From Micromonospora cremea (lineage in GTDB: Bacteria > Actinomycetota > Actinomycetes > Mycobacteriales > Micromonosporaceae), in contig NZ_FSQT01000002.1 in NCBI RefSeq assembly GCF_900143515.1, forward strand, positions 2,109,501-2,173,500: a DNA stretch of 64,000 bases, given 5' to 3'. A program made the translations under genes and the position numbers. This document shows, piece by piece, positions 28,805 to 41,732 of the stretch (position 1 is its first letter; each line of letters starts with the position of its first letter). The notes beneath the pieces were generated by a model. The model worked only from the letters and a program-made list of their open reading frames with translations, did no database searches and was not told the origin of the DNA.

Positions 28805-28869
28805 ACGAGGCTCTCCTGACGCCAACCTGCGGATTCACCGCCGCCGACGCCACCTGGCGTGGCGTGGCT

Positions 28870-29514
28870 TCAGTGGTCGCGTCCGGCACCGCGATCGGGT
28901 GCGCTCATGTCTCCCGTTCCAGGCGTGCCATCGGCGAGCCCGTAGCGCAGGTAGACGGTGCCCCTGAGGTTGGCCACCGGCGGTTCGAGGAGCGTGACGT
29001 TCGTGGGCACCGCGCCACCGTCGAACACCTTCTTCCCGACGCCGAGCATGATCGGGTGCACCCAGAGGTCGAGACGGTCGAAGAGCTTCTCGCGTAGGAG
29101 GGTCTGCACCAGGTTCAGGCTGCCGACGACCTTCACGTGCTCGTGCCGGTCACGGATCTCGCGCACCTCGCCAGCCAGATCCGGGCCGAGTTGGGTGGAC
29201 CCGGCCCACGAGAGGTCGGGCTTGCCGCGGGAGGCCACGTACTTCGGGACGCTGTTGAAGAGCGTGGCGATCTCGTTGTCCTCGCCGCCCTCCTGGTGCG
29301 GCCAGTAGGCGGCGAAGATGTCATACGTCCGCCGGCCGAGCAGGAGGGCGTCGGTGCCCTCGTACGCGGCAAACACCTGCGCCCCGGCGACCTCGTCCAG
29401 CAGGGGCGCCTGCCAGCCGCCGAACGGGAATCCCGCCGGGTCCTCGTCGGGGCCGCCGGGCGCCTGCCCGACGAGGTCGAGGGTTGCGAACAGCTCGATG
29501 TGGATGAGGCCCAT
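28870..29514 (-). CDS. Dihydrofolate reductase/RibD C-terminal-like protein
   Basis: 214 residues, ATG at 29514 with GGGAGTAAGG upstream. The DHFR-like fold is shown by GLIHIELFATLDLVGQAPGG, GTDALLLGRRTYDIFAAYWP, FNSVPKYVASRGKPDLSW and the later strands HVKVVGSLNLVQTLLREKLFDRLDLWVHPIMLGVGKKVFD. This family binds NADPH; most members have no known substrate. The C-terminal tail after 195 is unstructured. It lies in the accessory stretch beside tRNA-Ala. Confidence 0.85.
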   Translation of the reverse strand: MGLIHIELFATLDLVGQAPGGPDEDPAGFPFGGWQAPLLDEVAGAQVFAAYEGTDALLLGRRTYDIFAAYWPHQEGGEDNEIATLFNSVPKYVASRGKPDLSWAGSTQLGPDLAGEVREIRDRHEHVKVVGSLNLVQTLLREKLFDRLDLWVHPIMLGVGKKVFDGGAVPTNVTLLEPPVANLRGTVYLRYGLADGTPGTGDMSAPDRGAGRDH

Positions 29515-29799
29515 GCCTTACTCCCGAAGAGTTGGTTGTCTCGGTCGCGAGGCAGACCTGTGGGCGCCGGCAGACTCATCGCTGCGACGGCACCCAGCTT
29601 CGTACGTGTCCACCGCCTCGCCCGGTGCGTCGGTCACCACCCCGCCCCGCGGTCAGCGTCCCTGCGACGCCGTCCGCAGGGCTCGGCAGGTACGCCGTTA
29701 CGCCACCGTGCCGGGACGCCGCACCGGCGCTCCCGCTCACGATAGATCGAGGCGGCGTCCAAACTGGGTGCTTCCCTGCCGATGAGCGAGCACGGAAGC
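29515..29799. other. Intergenic gap without recognised features
   Basis: A 285-base gap between two leftward genes. Its reading frames translate to Arg/Pro-rich nonsense and I see no repeat, so it may include remains of a lost gene. Confidence 0.4.
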
Positions 29800-30402
29800 T
29801 CACCCTTCGGCCGCGATCGCCGCGATGGCGGCGTGCGGCCGATGAGTGCCGTCGCCGGGCCGCTGCAGGCGCTCAACTTCCGTGAAGCCGGCTCGCGCCA
29901 GTCGCTCGGAGAACTCGTCAACGGGCCAGCGATAGGCGGTCACGACCTTGTGGTCGAAGGCGGCGACCTCGTCACCTACGAAGAGAGCAAGCACCAACGT
30001 GCCGGCCGGGGCCATTACTCGCCGGAACTCAGCGAGCACGCCGTCGAGTTCTTGCGGCGGTAAATGGATCAACGAGCCCCAGGCCAGGATGCCGGCGATG
30101 GAGTGGTTGGCAACGGCGAGATCTTCCATCGACCCGAGTTGGTATTTGCCGCTCGGGTGGGCCGCCCGGGCATGGGCGATGAACTCGGGGACCAGGTCGA
30201 TTCCCGTTGCGTCGGCGCCCAGCGAACGAAGGTAATCGGTGATATGGCCGGGCCCGCAGCCCAGATCGAGCACCGTGCCGGGTCGGCCCACCAGATGTCG
30301 CCCGATGAAGGCGAGATCGTCGGCGTGTACCTGCTGGCTCGTACCGAACAGCTCGATGTAGAGCTCTGCGACGGAGGCATACGCCTGCCGGACCTGTTCC
30401 AT
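29800..30402 (-). CDS. Class I SAM-dependent methyltransferase
   Basis: 200 residues from the ATG at 30402 (a GTG at 30444 adds 14). SAM-binding motif I is VLDLGCGPGHITDYLRSLGA and motif II is TGIDLVPEFI. LAWGSLIHLPPQELDGVLAEFRRVMAPAGTLVLAL is the post-I/III region of a type-11 methyltransferase. Small-molecule substrate unknown. The final tail is Ala-rich. It belongs to the accessory stretch. Confidence 0.88.
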   Translation of the reverse strand: MEQVRQAYASVAELYIELFGTSQQVHADDLAFIGRHLVGRPGTVLDLGCGPGHITDYLRSLGADATGIDLVPEFIAHARAAHPSGKYQLGSMEDLAVANHSIAGILAWGSLIHLPPQELDGVLAEFRRVMAPAGTLVLALFVGDEVAAFDHKVVTAYRWPVDEFSERLARAGFTEVERLQRPGDGTHRPHAAIAAIAAEG

Positions 30403-30614
30403 GTGCACGGCACGAATATATGAGCTCTCGGGCTCCACCAGCACCCATCGCCGCCTGCTCCAAGGGCCCGGACCGAAGCGGGATGTGACTCGCGATCGTT
30501 ACCGGCCTAGAGGCCGGGGAACCAGCCGCCCGCTCGATCCTGGCGCTTCCTTGCCGCTGGCACCGGGAGACGTTGGACCGCCACGGCTGGGCGACGAGCA
30601 CGATGGGCAGGGGC

Positions 30615-31223
30615 ATGAGCGGGGAGCGTCCGGTCAAGCGAGCCGCCGAGAAGTCGCGAGAACTCGCCGAGGGCGACGACCTCCTACGGGGGACCGCGGA
30701 ACAGAAGCTGGGTGGCTTCTACGCGATCGCGTCCGGTGCCTCTCTCTATGCCTGGGACGTCGCGTTCACCCTCGGCACCCACCGGACAATCTTCTACTAC
30801 CGGCGGCAGGAACTGTTCGTGCTGTCCCTCGTGGTGCTGCTGAGCGCCGTCCTGTTACGCCGCCGGGTGCACACCCACCGTTGGATACTGCTCCTCTTCC
30901 TGCCCCCGATTGCGCTCCTGCTGCTGCGGCTCGCCGTGCCACACCCCCTCGGGGACGTGGGTCGGATCGCTGACCAGGTGCTGAACGTCGCTGCCCTCGC
31001 CGTGGTGCCGTTCGTGACGGCCATACTCCTCCGATTGCTCGCGCCCAGGTACTTCACTCTCCCGGGCCTTCGTCTCAAACTCACCGTGGCGGCGATCGTC
31101 GCCACCGTGGCGCTGGCCGGCTTTCTCGTCGGGAACTTCAATTACCGCTTCGTCACCTGTGCGGACTTCATCGTGGCCGGAGAAGAACCGCCCTCCAACT
31201 GCGCGCACGGCGCGGAGCAGTGA
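30615..31223 (+). CDS. Hypothetical four-helix membrane protein
   Basis: 202 residues from the ATG at 30615, preceded by GGGCAGGGGC. After a charged N-terminus (KRAAEKSRELAEGDD) there are four hydrophobic segments: about 40-60, 70-85 (LFVLSLVVLLSAVLL), 92-110 (ILLLFLPPIALLLLRLAV), 125-145 and another near 160-180. A periplasmic tail contains two Cys residues (FVTCADFIVAGEEPPSNCAHG). I do not recognise the family. It is the last gene of the stretch beside tRNA-Ala. Confidence 0.65.
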   Translation: MSGERPVKRAAEKSRELAEGDDLLRGTAEQKLGGFYAIASGASLYAWDVAFTLGTHRTIFYYRRQELFVLSLVVLLSAVLLRRRVHTHRWILLLFLPPIALLLLRLAVPHPLGDVGRIADQVLNVAALAVVPFVTAILLRLLAPRYFTLPGLRLKLTVAAIVATVALAGFLVGNFNYRFVTCADFIVAGEEPPSNCAHGAEQ

Positions 31224-31310
31224 GCCGCGCCCCGCTGGTTCGCATGGTCGAGGACGGTCGGGGTAGGAGGAACGGCAACAACCCCCCCCCGGAAGTGAGG
31301 TGTCAGACCA

Positions 31311-31730
31311 ATGCCGACCGCACGCGAGATCATGACGAACGACGTGAGCTGCGTCCGCGAGCAGGACGACCTGAAGTCGGCCGCGAAGCGGATGGCCGAG
31401 CTGGGAGTCGGCTCGCTGCCGATCTGCGGTGACGACAACCGGCTCAAGGGCATGCTGACCGACCGCGACATCGTGGTGAAGGTGCTGGCGGAGGGTCGCG
31501 ACCCGGCCAACGTGACCGCCGGCGAGCTGGCCCAGGGTGAGGCGGTGACCATCGGCGCGGACGACGACGCTGCCGAGATCCTGCGGACCATGGGCCAGCA
31601 CAAGGTACGCCGGCTGCCGGTGATCGACGGGCATCAGCTCGTCGGCATCGTGGCCGTGGCCGATGTGGCCCGGTCCCTGCCGGAGCGCCCCGTGGGTGAC
31701 CTCATCGAGGCCATCTCCGAGCGCAGCTGA
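31311..31730 (+). CDS. Tandem CBS-domain protein (Hrp1-like)
   Basis: 139 residues comprising two CBS domains: MPTAREIMTNDVSCVREQDDLKSAA...PICGDDNRLKGMLTDRDIV (1-65) and TIGADDDAAEILRTMGQHKVRRLPVIDGHQLVGIVAVADVA (75-125). It resembles hypoxic response protein 1 of mycobacteria, a small soluble sensor that may bind adenylates; ligand binding here is inference. A ribosome site GGAAGTGAGG lies upstream after a run of nine C. It is a paralogue of the gene at 42890. Confidence 0.88.
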   Translation: MPTAREIMTNDVSCVREQDDLKSAAKRMAELGVGSLPICGDDNRLKGMLTDRDIVVKVLAEGRDPANVTAGELAQGEAVTIGADDDAAEILRTMGQHKVRRLPVIDGHQLVGIVAVADVARSLPERPVGDLIEAISERS

Positions 31731-31846
31731 CGTCGTCCATCCTCGATCGCCGTCGCCGGCCAACCGGTGGCGGCGATCGGTGTGCCGGTGAGTGCTTCGA
31801 CCGGTGGGTCGGACCGAGCTCTGAGGTGTCGCGCAGCGGCCGGCGG

Positions 31847-32647
31847 TCAGACGGGCGGGGCGAGCGGGACGGTCTCGCCGCGGGCGATGGTGCGTACCTG
31901 TGCCACCCAGCCCCGGCGTCGGGCCTCGTCGACGAAGTGCGCCAGCGGTGAGCGGAAAAGCCCGTAGTCGTCGTAGTGGATCGGCACGGTCAGCTTCGGC
32001 CGAACCAGCTCCACCAGGTCGGCGCCCTGCTTGGCGTCCATCGTGAGCAGGACACCGGCAACCTTCGTGCCGCCGAGGTGGATGAGCATCGCGTCGATGT
32101 CCGGGTACCGCTCGGGGATGGCGGCGAGCAGCGGCCGGTTCAGCGTGTCGCCGGTGACGTACAACCGGAACTCGCGTCCTCCGGCGCGCTCCACGTCGAT
32201 CATCGTGCCCATCACGTCGGGCAGCAGCCGGTCCAGAGCACCCGTGCCGTGCTTACCGGGCATCGAGGTCAGCCGCAGGGTCGTACCGTCGCGGTGCAGC
32301 TGCCGGGACGACCAGGTCGGCAGGCCCTCGGCGGCCCGGAATCCCCAGCGGCGCAGCTTGCGTTCCGCCGCCGGGGTGGTGACGATGGGCAGCTCGCGGG
32401 CCAGGTCGCGGCGGGCCACCCGATCGAAGTGGTCGCCGTGCAGGTGGGAGAGGACCACCGCGTCCAGCTCCGGGAGCTGGGCGATCCGCAGCGCCGGGTC
32501 CGTACGCCGGCGCGACCACATGCCCTTTCCCAGGTACGCCCGTTGGCCCCGGTGCAGGAAGTTCGGATCGGTCAGCAGGGTGAACCCGCCGATCCGCAGC
32601 ACCGTCGTCGCGGTACCGACGAACGTCACCTGCGGCTGCTCCGTCAC
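31847..32647 (-). CDS. MBL-fold metal-dependent hydrolase
   Basis: 266 residues from the GTG at 32647, preceded by GGAGGTGGG. It has FVGTATTVLRIGGFTLLTDPNF, the metal-binding motif SHLHGDHFDRV, a second ligand region VTGDTLNR and HYDDYGLF near the end. The family includes UlaG and N-acylphosphatidylethanolamine-hydrolase-like enzymes. The ligands in order support a two-metal site. It follows the P-type ATPase gene by 62 bases on the same strand and may be co-transcribed. Confidence 0.88.
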   Translation of the reverse strand: MTEQPQVTFVGTATTVLRIGGFTLLTDPNFLHRGQRAYLGKGMWSRRRTDPALRIAQLPELDAVVLSHLHGDHFDRVARRDLARELPIVTTPAAERKLRRWGFRAAEGLPTWSSRQLHRDGTTLRLTSMPGKHGTGALDRLLPDVMGTMIDVERAGGREFRLYVTGDTLNRPLLAAIPERYPDIDAMLIHLGGTKVAGVLLTMDAKQGADLVELVRPKLTVPIHYDDYGLFRSPLAHFVDEARRRGWVAQVRTIARGETVPLAPPV

Positions 32648-32709
32648 CGTGCCCACCTCCTCCCGTGCTGCGGTACCCCGGCGGGCGGCGGGCATGCGCG
32701 GGCGAGCTG

Positions 32710-37161
<4,452 letters not shown>

Positions 37162-37379
37162 CGAGGCGTACGGCTGGACGGACGCCGGTCCGACTCCCCG
37201 CAGATGTTGGTTCCGCCCACGCCCATCGTCGCCCTCCCGCCGCCTCGCGTCCGGCGGCCTGGCTTCCCGGCCTGCCATCCGTTATGCCCCGCGAGCAGCG
37301 GAACTTTCCGCAGTCGGCGGCGCATGGACGAGGTGGGCGGTGGAATCCGGCGAACGTCAACGGACACGGGGAGGCCGGT

Positions 37380-37640
37380 ATGAGCACGCTGACGCGACAC
37401 CTCAACGGTGCGCAGGAGACCGTCCGGACGTACAGCCGGCGGGTGGAGGTGCCGATGCTGGGTCAGGTGGCGGTGCCACCGCCGGACCGGATCGCGTACT
37501 ACGCCGGGCTCGGGGTGCTCGCCGCGCTCCAGGTCATCGAATGGCCGCTGGCCCTGGTGATCACGGCCGGCCACCTCCTGTCGGACCAGCACTTCTCGGG
37601 ACTCGTACGGGGCGTCGGGCAGGCGCTGGAGAACGCCTGA
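37380..37640 (+). CDS. Small hypothetical membrane-associated protein
   Basis: 86 residues from the ATG at 37380, with GGGGAGG in the right place. The order is a polar N-terminus (RHLNGAQETVRTYSRRVEVP), then PPPDRIAYYAGLGVLAALQV and IEWPLALVITAGHLLSDQHF, two hydrophobic stretches, then a short tail. Divergent from the P-type ATPase gene with a shared 218-base promoter region, so it may take part in the same metal response. Family not recognised. Confidence 0.7.
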   Translation: MSTLTRHLNGAQETVRTYSRRVEVPMLGQVAVPPPDRIAYYAGLGVLAALQVIEWPLALVITAGHLLSDQHFSGLVRGVGQALENA

Positions 37641-37754
37641 CGAGAGCCGGGTCACCACCGGTTGACCTGAATTCGGGTTGAGGTCGCAGGCTGGGCGCAT
37701 GCCGAGCACACCGCGGGGGACCCGCCCGCCCGACGACCGATCGGCGGGTGCACG

Positions 37755-39134
37755 GTGACCGCCACCGCGGTACCGGCCCCGCCCGGACTGTTCGCGCCCC
37801 GACTGCGGGCAATGACGGTGGGCAGCGTCGCGCTGATCTCGCTGCTCGCGTTCGAGGCGCTGGCGGTCGGTACGGCGATGCCGACCGTCGCTCGCAACCT
37901 GGACGGGCTGGCGCTGTACGGCATCGCCTTCGGCGGTCCGTTCGCCGCGGGCGTGCTGGCCATGGTGGTCTCCGGGATCTGGTGCGACGCTCGTGGGCCC
38001 CGGGGGCCGATGTGGAACGGCGTCGCCTGGTTCGTGGTCGGGCTGTTGATCGCCGGGACCGCCCCCGCGATGGGTGCGCTGGTCGTCGGCCGGGTGGTGC
38101 AGGGGTTCGGCTCCGGGCTGCTCTCGGTGGCGCTCTACGTGATCGTCGCGCACGCGTACCCGGAGGAGCTGCACCGGCGGATCTTCGCCGCGTTCGCGGC
38201 GGCGTGGGTCGTACCGTCGCTGGTCGGGCCGGCGCTGGCCGGTCTGATCGTGGAGTACCTGGGCTGGCGGTGGGTCTTCCTGGCGGTGCCGGCGGTGGCC
38301 GTGCCGGCCGTGCTGTTGATCCATCCCGGCCTGCGGTCGCTGGACCGGAGTGTGCCGACCCGGCCGCCGGCGGGCGCGGCGGCCCGGATCGGCTGGGCGT
38401 GCGGGGCGGGGGTGAGCGCCGCACTGCTGCACATCGGGGGACAGCAGCGCGGTGCCGTCGCCGTGGTCCTGATCGCGCTGGCGGTGGCTGGCCTGCTGGT
38501 CTGCGCCCCGCGCCTGCTGCCGCCCGGGTTCCTGCGGGCGGCCCGGGGCCTGCCCACCGTCGTCGGGCTGCGGGGTCTGGCCTCGGCGGCGTTCGTCGGC
38601 GCCGAGGTGGTCATCCCGTTGATGCTGTCCCGGGAGCGGGGTCTGTCGCCGACCGCCGCCGGGCTGGTTCTCACGGTCGGGGCGCTGGCCTGGTCGGTGG
38701 GCTCCTGGGTGCAGGGCCGGATCCCGCTGCCGGCCTCCCGCGCCAGCCTGCCGCGGGCCGGGTTGACCTGCATCACGGTCGGCACCGCCACGGTGGCGCT
38801 GGCCGTCCGGCCCGAGCTGCCGGTGGCCGTCGCCGTGCTGGGCTGGGCGGTGGCCGGCCTCGGCATGGGGTTGCTCTATCCGTCGTTGTCGGTGCTGACC
38901 CTGGAGCTGTCCGCCCCCGGGGAGCAGGGTCGCAACAGCTCCTCGCTGCAACTGGGCGACTCGCTGTTCGCGGCGACCATGCTGGCGCTCACCGGCGCGG
39001 TGCTGGCCGTCGGAAGCGCCCCGGGCCCGGCCAGCTACACGGCGACCCTGGTGGTGGCCGCCGGGTTGGCGCTGCTCGGCGCACTGCTGGCCGGCCGGGT
39101 GGTGGTTGGCGGGAGCGCGCGGCCGGGCGGGTGA
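37755..39134 (+). CDS. MFS transporter, DHA-type drug/metabolite exporter
   Basis: 459 residues from a GTG at 37755, with about 12-14 membrane segments. LLAFEALAVGTAMPTVARNL is the first helix and motif D1-like start, IWCDARGPRGPMW is a motif A, and GRVVQGFGSGLLSVALYVIV matches the helix-4 motif of DHA2 exporters. The rest alternates hydrophobic segments with short loops; the C-terminus ends at RVVVGGSARPGG. Substrate unknown. It stands alone; the GAP gene follows after 51 bases. Confidence 0.85.
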   Translation: MTATAVPAPPGLFAPRLRAMTVGSVALISLLAFEALAVGTAMPTVARNLDGLALYGIAFGGPFAAGVLAMVVSGIWCDARGPRGPMWNGVAWFVVGLLIAGTAPAMGALVVGRVVQGFGSGLLSVALYVIVAHAYPEELHRRIFAAFAAAWVVPSLVGPALAGLIVEYLGWRWVFLAVPAVAVPAVLLIHPGLRSLDRSVPTRPPAGAAARIGWACGAGVSAALLHIGGQQRGAVAVVLIALAVAGLLVCAPRLLPPGFLRAARGLPTVVGLRGLASAAFVGAEVVIPLMLSRERGLSPTAAGLVLTVGALAWSVGSWVQGRIPLPASRASLPRAGLTCITVGTATVALAVRPELPVAVAVLGWAVAGLGMGLLYPSLSVLTLELSAPGEQGRNSSSLQLGDSLFAATMLALTGAVLAVGSAPGPASYTATLVVAAGLALLGALLAGRVVVGGSARPGG

Positions 39135-39185
39135 TCCGGGGATTCGGCGGCGTCCGACGCGGGTGGGCCGGGACGATGGCGGGCG

Positions 39186-39839
39186 ATGAGCTTCCTGACC
39201 GTCCTGCCACTGGCCGTGGTGATGGTCGCCGGGACCCAGTTGGTCGTGGCGGTCTTCCTGGCCTCGTCGGATCGTCCCCGGGCCGCCTCGCTGGGCTTTC
39301 TCGCCGGCGCCGGGCTGGTGGTCACCGCCGGGGTGACAGTGGCGTGGCTGCTCGTCCGGCTGGTGGGCGGCCTGGCCGACGATGCCACCGCCGTTGCCGG
39401 CCGGATCGATCGTGGGCCCGCCATCGATCTGGTGGTGCTCGTCGTGCTGATCAGCCTGGCCGTGGTGGTCTGGCTGCGTCGGGACCGGGCCGGGCAGCCG
39501 AAGTGGCTGGGAAGCATCGGGCACGCCGACCCGGCCTGGGCGTTGCGACTGGGCGCGCTGCTCTTCGTGGTGACGCCCACCGATGACCTGACCATGGCCG
39601 CCGTCGGGGCGAGCGTGGCCCGGCACAACCTGCCGTGGTGGCACCTGCTGCCGTTCGTGCTGCTCACGGTGACGCTGCTCGCTCTGCCGCTGCTGGCGCT
39701 GCTCCTGCTCAGGCAGCGTGCGGCACGGGTGCTGGCCCGGATGCGGGAGTGGGCGCAGGGGCACGCCTGGGTGGTCAGTGAAGCGTTGATCGCATTCTTC
39801 GCGCTGTTGACCGTGCTGGACCTGATCCGCTCGGGGTGA
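39186..39839 (+). CDS. GAP (Sap) family integral membrane protein
   Basis: 217 residues with six membrane segments: 5-25, 37-57, 76-95 (AIDLVVLVVLISLAVVVWLR), 117-133, 150-172 and 195-212. The phrase LLFVVTPTDDLTMAAVGASV matches the Sap/GAP family that moves glycolipids in mycobacteria, with the conserved P-x-x-x-L pattern. Co-transcription with the MFS gene is possible. Function in this organism is inferred. Confidence 0.75.
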   Translation: MSFLTVLPLAVVMVAGTQLVVAVFLASSDRPRAASLGFLAGAGLVVTAGVTVAWLLVRLVGGLADDATAVAGRIDRGPAIDLVVLVVLISLAVVVWLRRDRAGQPKWLGSIGHADPAWALRLGALLFVVTPTDDLTMAAVGASVARHNLPWWHLLPFVLLTVTLLALPLLALLLLRQRAARVLARMREWAQGHAWVVSEALIAFFALLTVLDLIRSG

Positions 39840-39973
39840 CCCGCCGCACACCCGGTCACGGGTCGTTCCGGAGTGCCGTCAACAGCAGGTGGCACACGGG
39901 CGGCGCGGGGCCGCGTCGGACGGATCGGTGGGCTGGCGGATGCCGTGGTTTCGCGGCGGGACGGGAGGACGGG

Positions 39974-40756
39974 ATGAGGGTTCTGGTCACCGGGGCGAGC
40001 GGTCGCCTCGGCCACGAGGTGCTGGCCCGGCTGCGCGACGACGGGGTCAGCGTCCGGGCCACCAGCCGACGGCCGCGTACCGGCGGTGCGGTCGAGTGGG
40101 TGGTGATCGACCTGGCCACCGGGGAAGGGCTGACCGAGGCGGTGGCCGGGATGGACGCGGTGCTGCACCTGGCGTCCGCGCCCCAGGGACGGCGGGCCTA
40201 CCAGGTGGACGTGCTGGGCACGCGCCGGCTGGTGGTCGCCGCTGGCGCCGCAGGTATCCAGCACCTGGTGTACGTCTCGATCGTCGGCGTGGACCGGGTG
40301 CCGATCCCGTACTACCGGCACAAGCTCGCCGCCGAGCAGGTGATCGCGGCTGGCCCGGTGCCGTGGTCGGTGCTGCGGGCGACCCAGTTTCCGCAGCTCC
40401 TGGACGACCTGCTGACCGCCAGCGCGCGGCTGGGGGCGGTGATCGGGGACCGGGCGGTGCTCGCCCAGCCGGTCGACCCGGGCGAGGTGGCCGCGCGGCT
40501 GGCGGCTCGCCTGGTCGCCGGCCCGCTGGGTGGCATCGAGGAGTACGGCGGGCCGCAGGTGCTCCGCTTCGACGAGGCGGTACGCGACTGGCGACAGGCC
40601 CGGGGATCGCGTCGACCCCTGCTGCCGGTGCGCATCCCCGGCCGGCTCGGTCGCGAACTGCGCGCCGGTGGCCTGGTCACCGAGGCGCTGCCCCGGGGCG
40701 TTCGCACCTGGGCCGACCACCTCGCTGACACGTACGGGGGAACCGGGCGGAGATGA
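39974..40756 (+). CDS. NAD(P)-binding (atypical SDR) protein
   Basis: 260 residues from the ATG at 39974 with GGAGGACGGG upstream. The Rossmann entry is MRVLVTGASGRLGHEVLARL, followed by LHLASAPQGRRAYQVDVLGT, LVYVSIVGVDRVPIPYYRHK (the Tyr-x-x-x-Lys pair is YYRHK) and WSVLRATQFPQLLDDL. It belongs to the NmrA/atypical-SDR group, which often act as redox sensors or reductases of unknown substrates. Cytoplasmic. Confidence 0.85.
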   Translation: MRVLVTGASGRLGHEVLARLRDDGVSVRATSRRPRTGGAVEWVVIDLATGEGLTEAVAGMDAVLHLASAPQGRRAYQVDVLGTRRLVVAAGAAGIQHLVYVSIVGVDRVPIPYYRHKLAAEQVIAAGPVPWSVLRATQFPQLLDDLLTASARLGAVIGDRAVLAQPVDPGEVAARLAARLVAGPLGGIEEYGGPQVLRFDEAVRDWRQARGSRRPLLPVRIPGRLGRELRAGGLVTEALPRGVRTWADHLADTYGGTGRR

Positions 40757-40793
40757 GACGTACACCGGTTCACGTTCGCCTTACGGTGACGCC

Positions 40794-40988
40794 ATGTTCG
40801 CTGTCGTCACCACCGTGATCCTCTACGTCTTCGGCTTCGTCTTCCTCTACGGCGTGATCCGGCTGGGTGTCCGGCACGCGTTGGAGGACGTGGAGCTGTA
40901 CCGCGCCAAGGCCCAACGCGCCGAGGAGTTGGCCGCCTCCCGCGACCGCACCTTCCTGCGCGAGAACGCCTTCCTCGCCGGCAGCTGA
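40794..40988 (+). CDS. Small single-pass membrane protein
   Basis: 64 residues from the ATG at 40794: MFAVVTTVILYVFGFVFLYG begins one membrane helix, then VIRLGVRHALEDVELYRAKA and a charged helix QRAEELAASRDRTFLRENAF. It is shorter than the usual cutoff but in good codon use, and runs in series with neighbouring genes. Function unknown. Confidence 0.6.
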   Translation: MFAVVTTVILYVFGFVFLYGVIRLGVRHALEDVELYRAKAQRAEELAASRDRTFLRENAFLAGS

Positions 40989-41104
40989 GTCGCCGGTCGG
41001 CTCGGCCCGGGCGGGCGGTGCCCCGCGTGGCGACTCGGGAGTCGCGTGGCGGTTCGGGAGTCGCCGGGCGGTTCGGCGTGGCGGGTGCGAGGATCGCACC
41101 CGTG

Positions 41105-41653
41105 ATGGGAACGCTGAAGACCGAACCGGTCCGTGCCCGCCTGGACCTGCTCGCCCCGCCGGTGGCGGAGGCGATCGCGCAGTGGCCCGCCGACGCGCCG
41201 GTGGACGTCGACGAGGTGCTGGTCGCGCCGATCGACGCCGACCTCGCCGACACGGCCACGTTCTGCGCGGCGTACGAGGTGGGGTTGGACGTGTCGGCCA
41301 ACTGCGTGGTGGTGGCCGGCAAGCGCGAGGGTGTGGTCCGCTACGCGGCCTGCATCATCCTGGCCACCACTCGTGCCGACGTGAACGGCGTGGCCCGCCG
41401 GGCACTGGACGTGCGTAAGGCGAGCTTCGCTCCGATGGACGACGCGGTCGAGCTGACCGGCATGGAGTACGGCGGCATCACTCCGATCGGACTGCCGGCG
41501 CAGTGGCCGATCCTGGTGGACGCACGGGTGATCGCCACGCCGCACGTGATCATCGGATCGGGCGTACGGCACAGCAAGATCGCGCTGCCCGGGCCGGCGC
41601 TGGGCGCACTGCCCGGCGCGCAGGTGGTGGAGGGCCTGGCCCGACCGGCCTGA
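41105..41653 (+). CDS. YbaK/EbsC family aminoacyl-tRNA deacylase-like protein
   Basis: 182 residues from the ATG at 41105. The fold is shown by VDVDEVLVAPIDADLADTATFCAAYEVGLDVSANCVVVAGKREG, the strand AACIILATTRADVNGVARRAL, and ATPHVIIGSGVRHSKIALP. The N-terminal CxxY or TxH details of YbaK are not clear. The family hydrolyses Cys-tRNA(Pro) or Ala-tRNA(Pro), an editing activity for ProS, whose gene starts 1.7 kb away. That link is inference. Confidence 0.8.
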   Translation: MGTLKTEPVRARLDLLAPPVAEAIAQWPADAPVDVDEVLVAPIDADLADTATFCAAYEVGLDVSANCVVVAGKREGVVRYAACIILATTRADVNGVARRALDVRKASFAPMDDAVELTGMEYGGITPIGLPAQWPILVDARVIATPHVIIGSGVRHSKIALPGPALGALPGAQVVEGLARPA

Positions 41654-41674
41654 CCAGGCACCGGCATCGATACC

Positions 41675-41688
41675 GTTGCACGTGAAAC
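41675..41688. promoter_or_regulatory. Probable distal parS site (one mismatch)
   Basis: GTTGCACGTGAAAC differs from GTTTCACGTGAAAC at one base. It sits in the gap after the YbaK gene, 33.5 kb from the nearest perfect site. Single-mismatch sites are functional in related genomes; here activity is inferred. Confidence 0.65.
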
Positions 41689-41732
41689 ATCACGTCGGTC
41701 GATGCCGGGTGCCGCGGCGGGTTGCGCCCGAC

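Noticed and set aside
27010..29514. Possible intact integrative element with attR inside the window
   Set aside because: I found no second copy of the tRNA-Ala 3' sequence by eye, the integrase lacks its catalytic tyrosine, and no replication or transfer gene is present.
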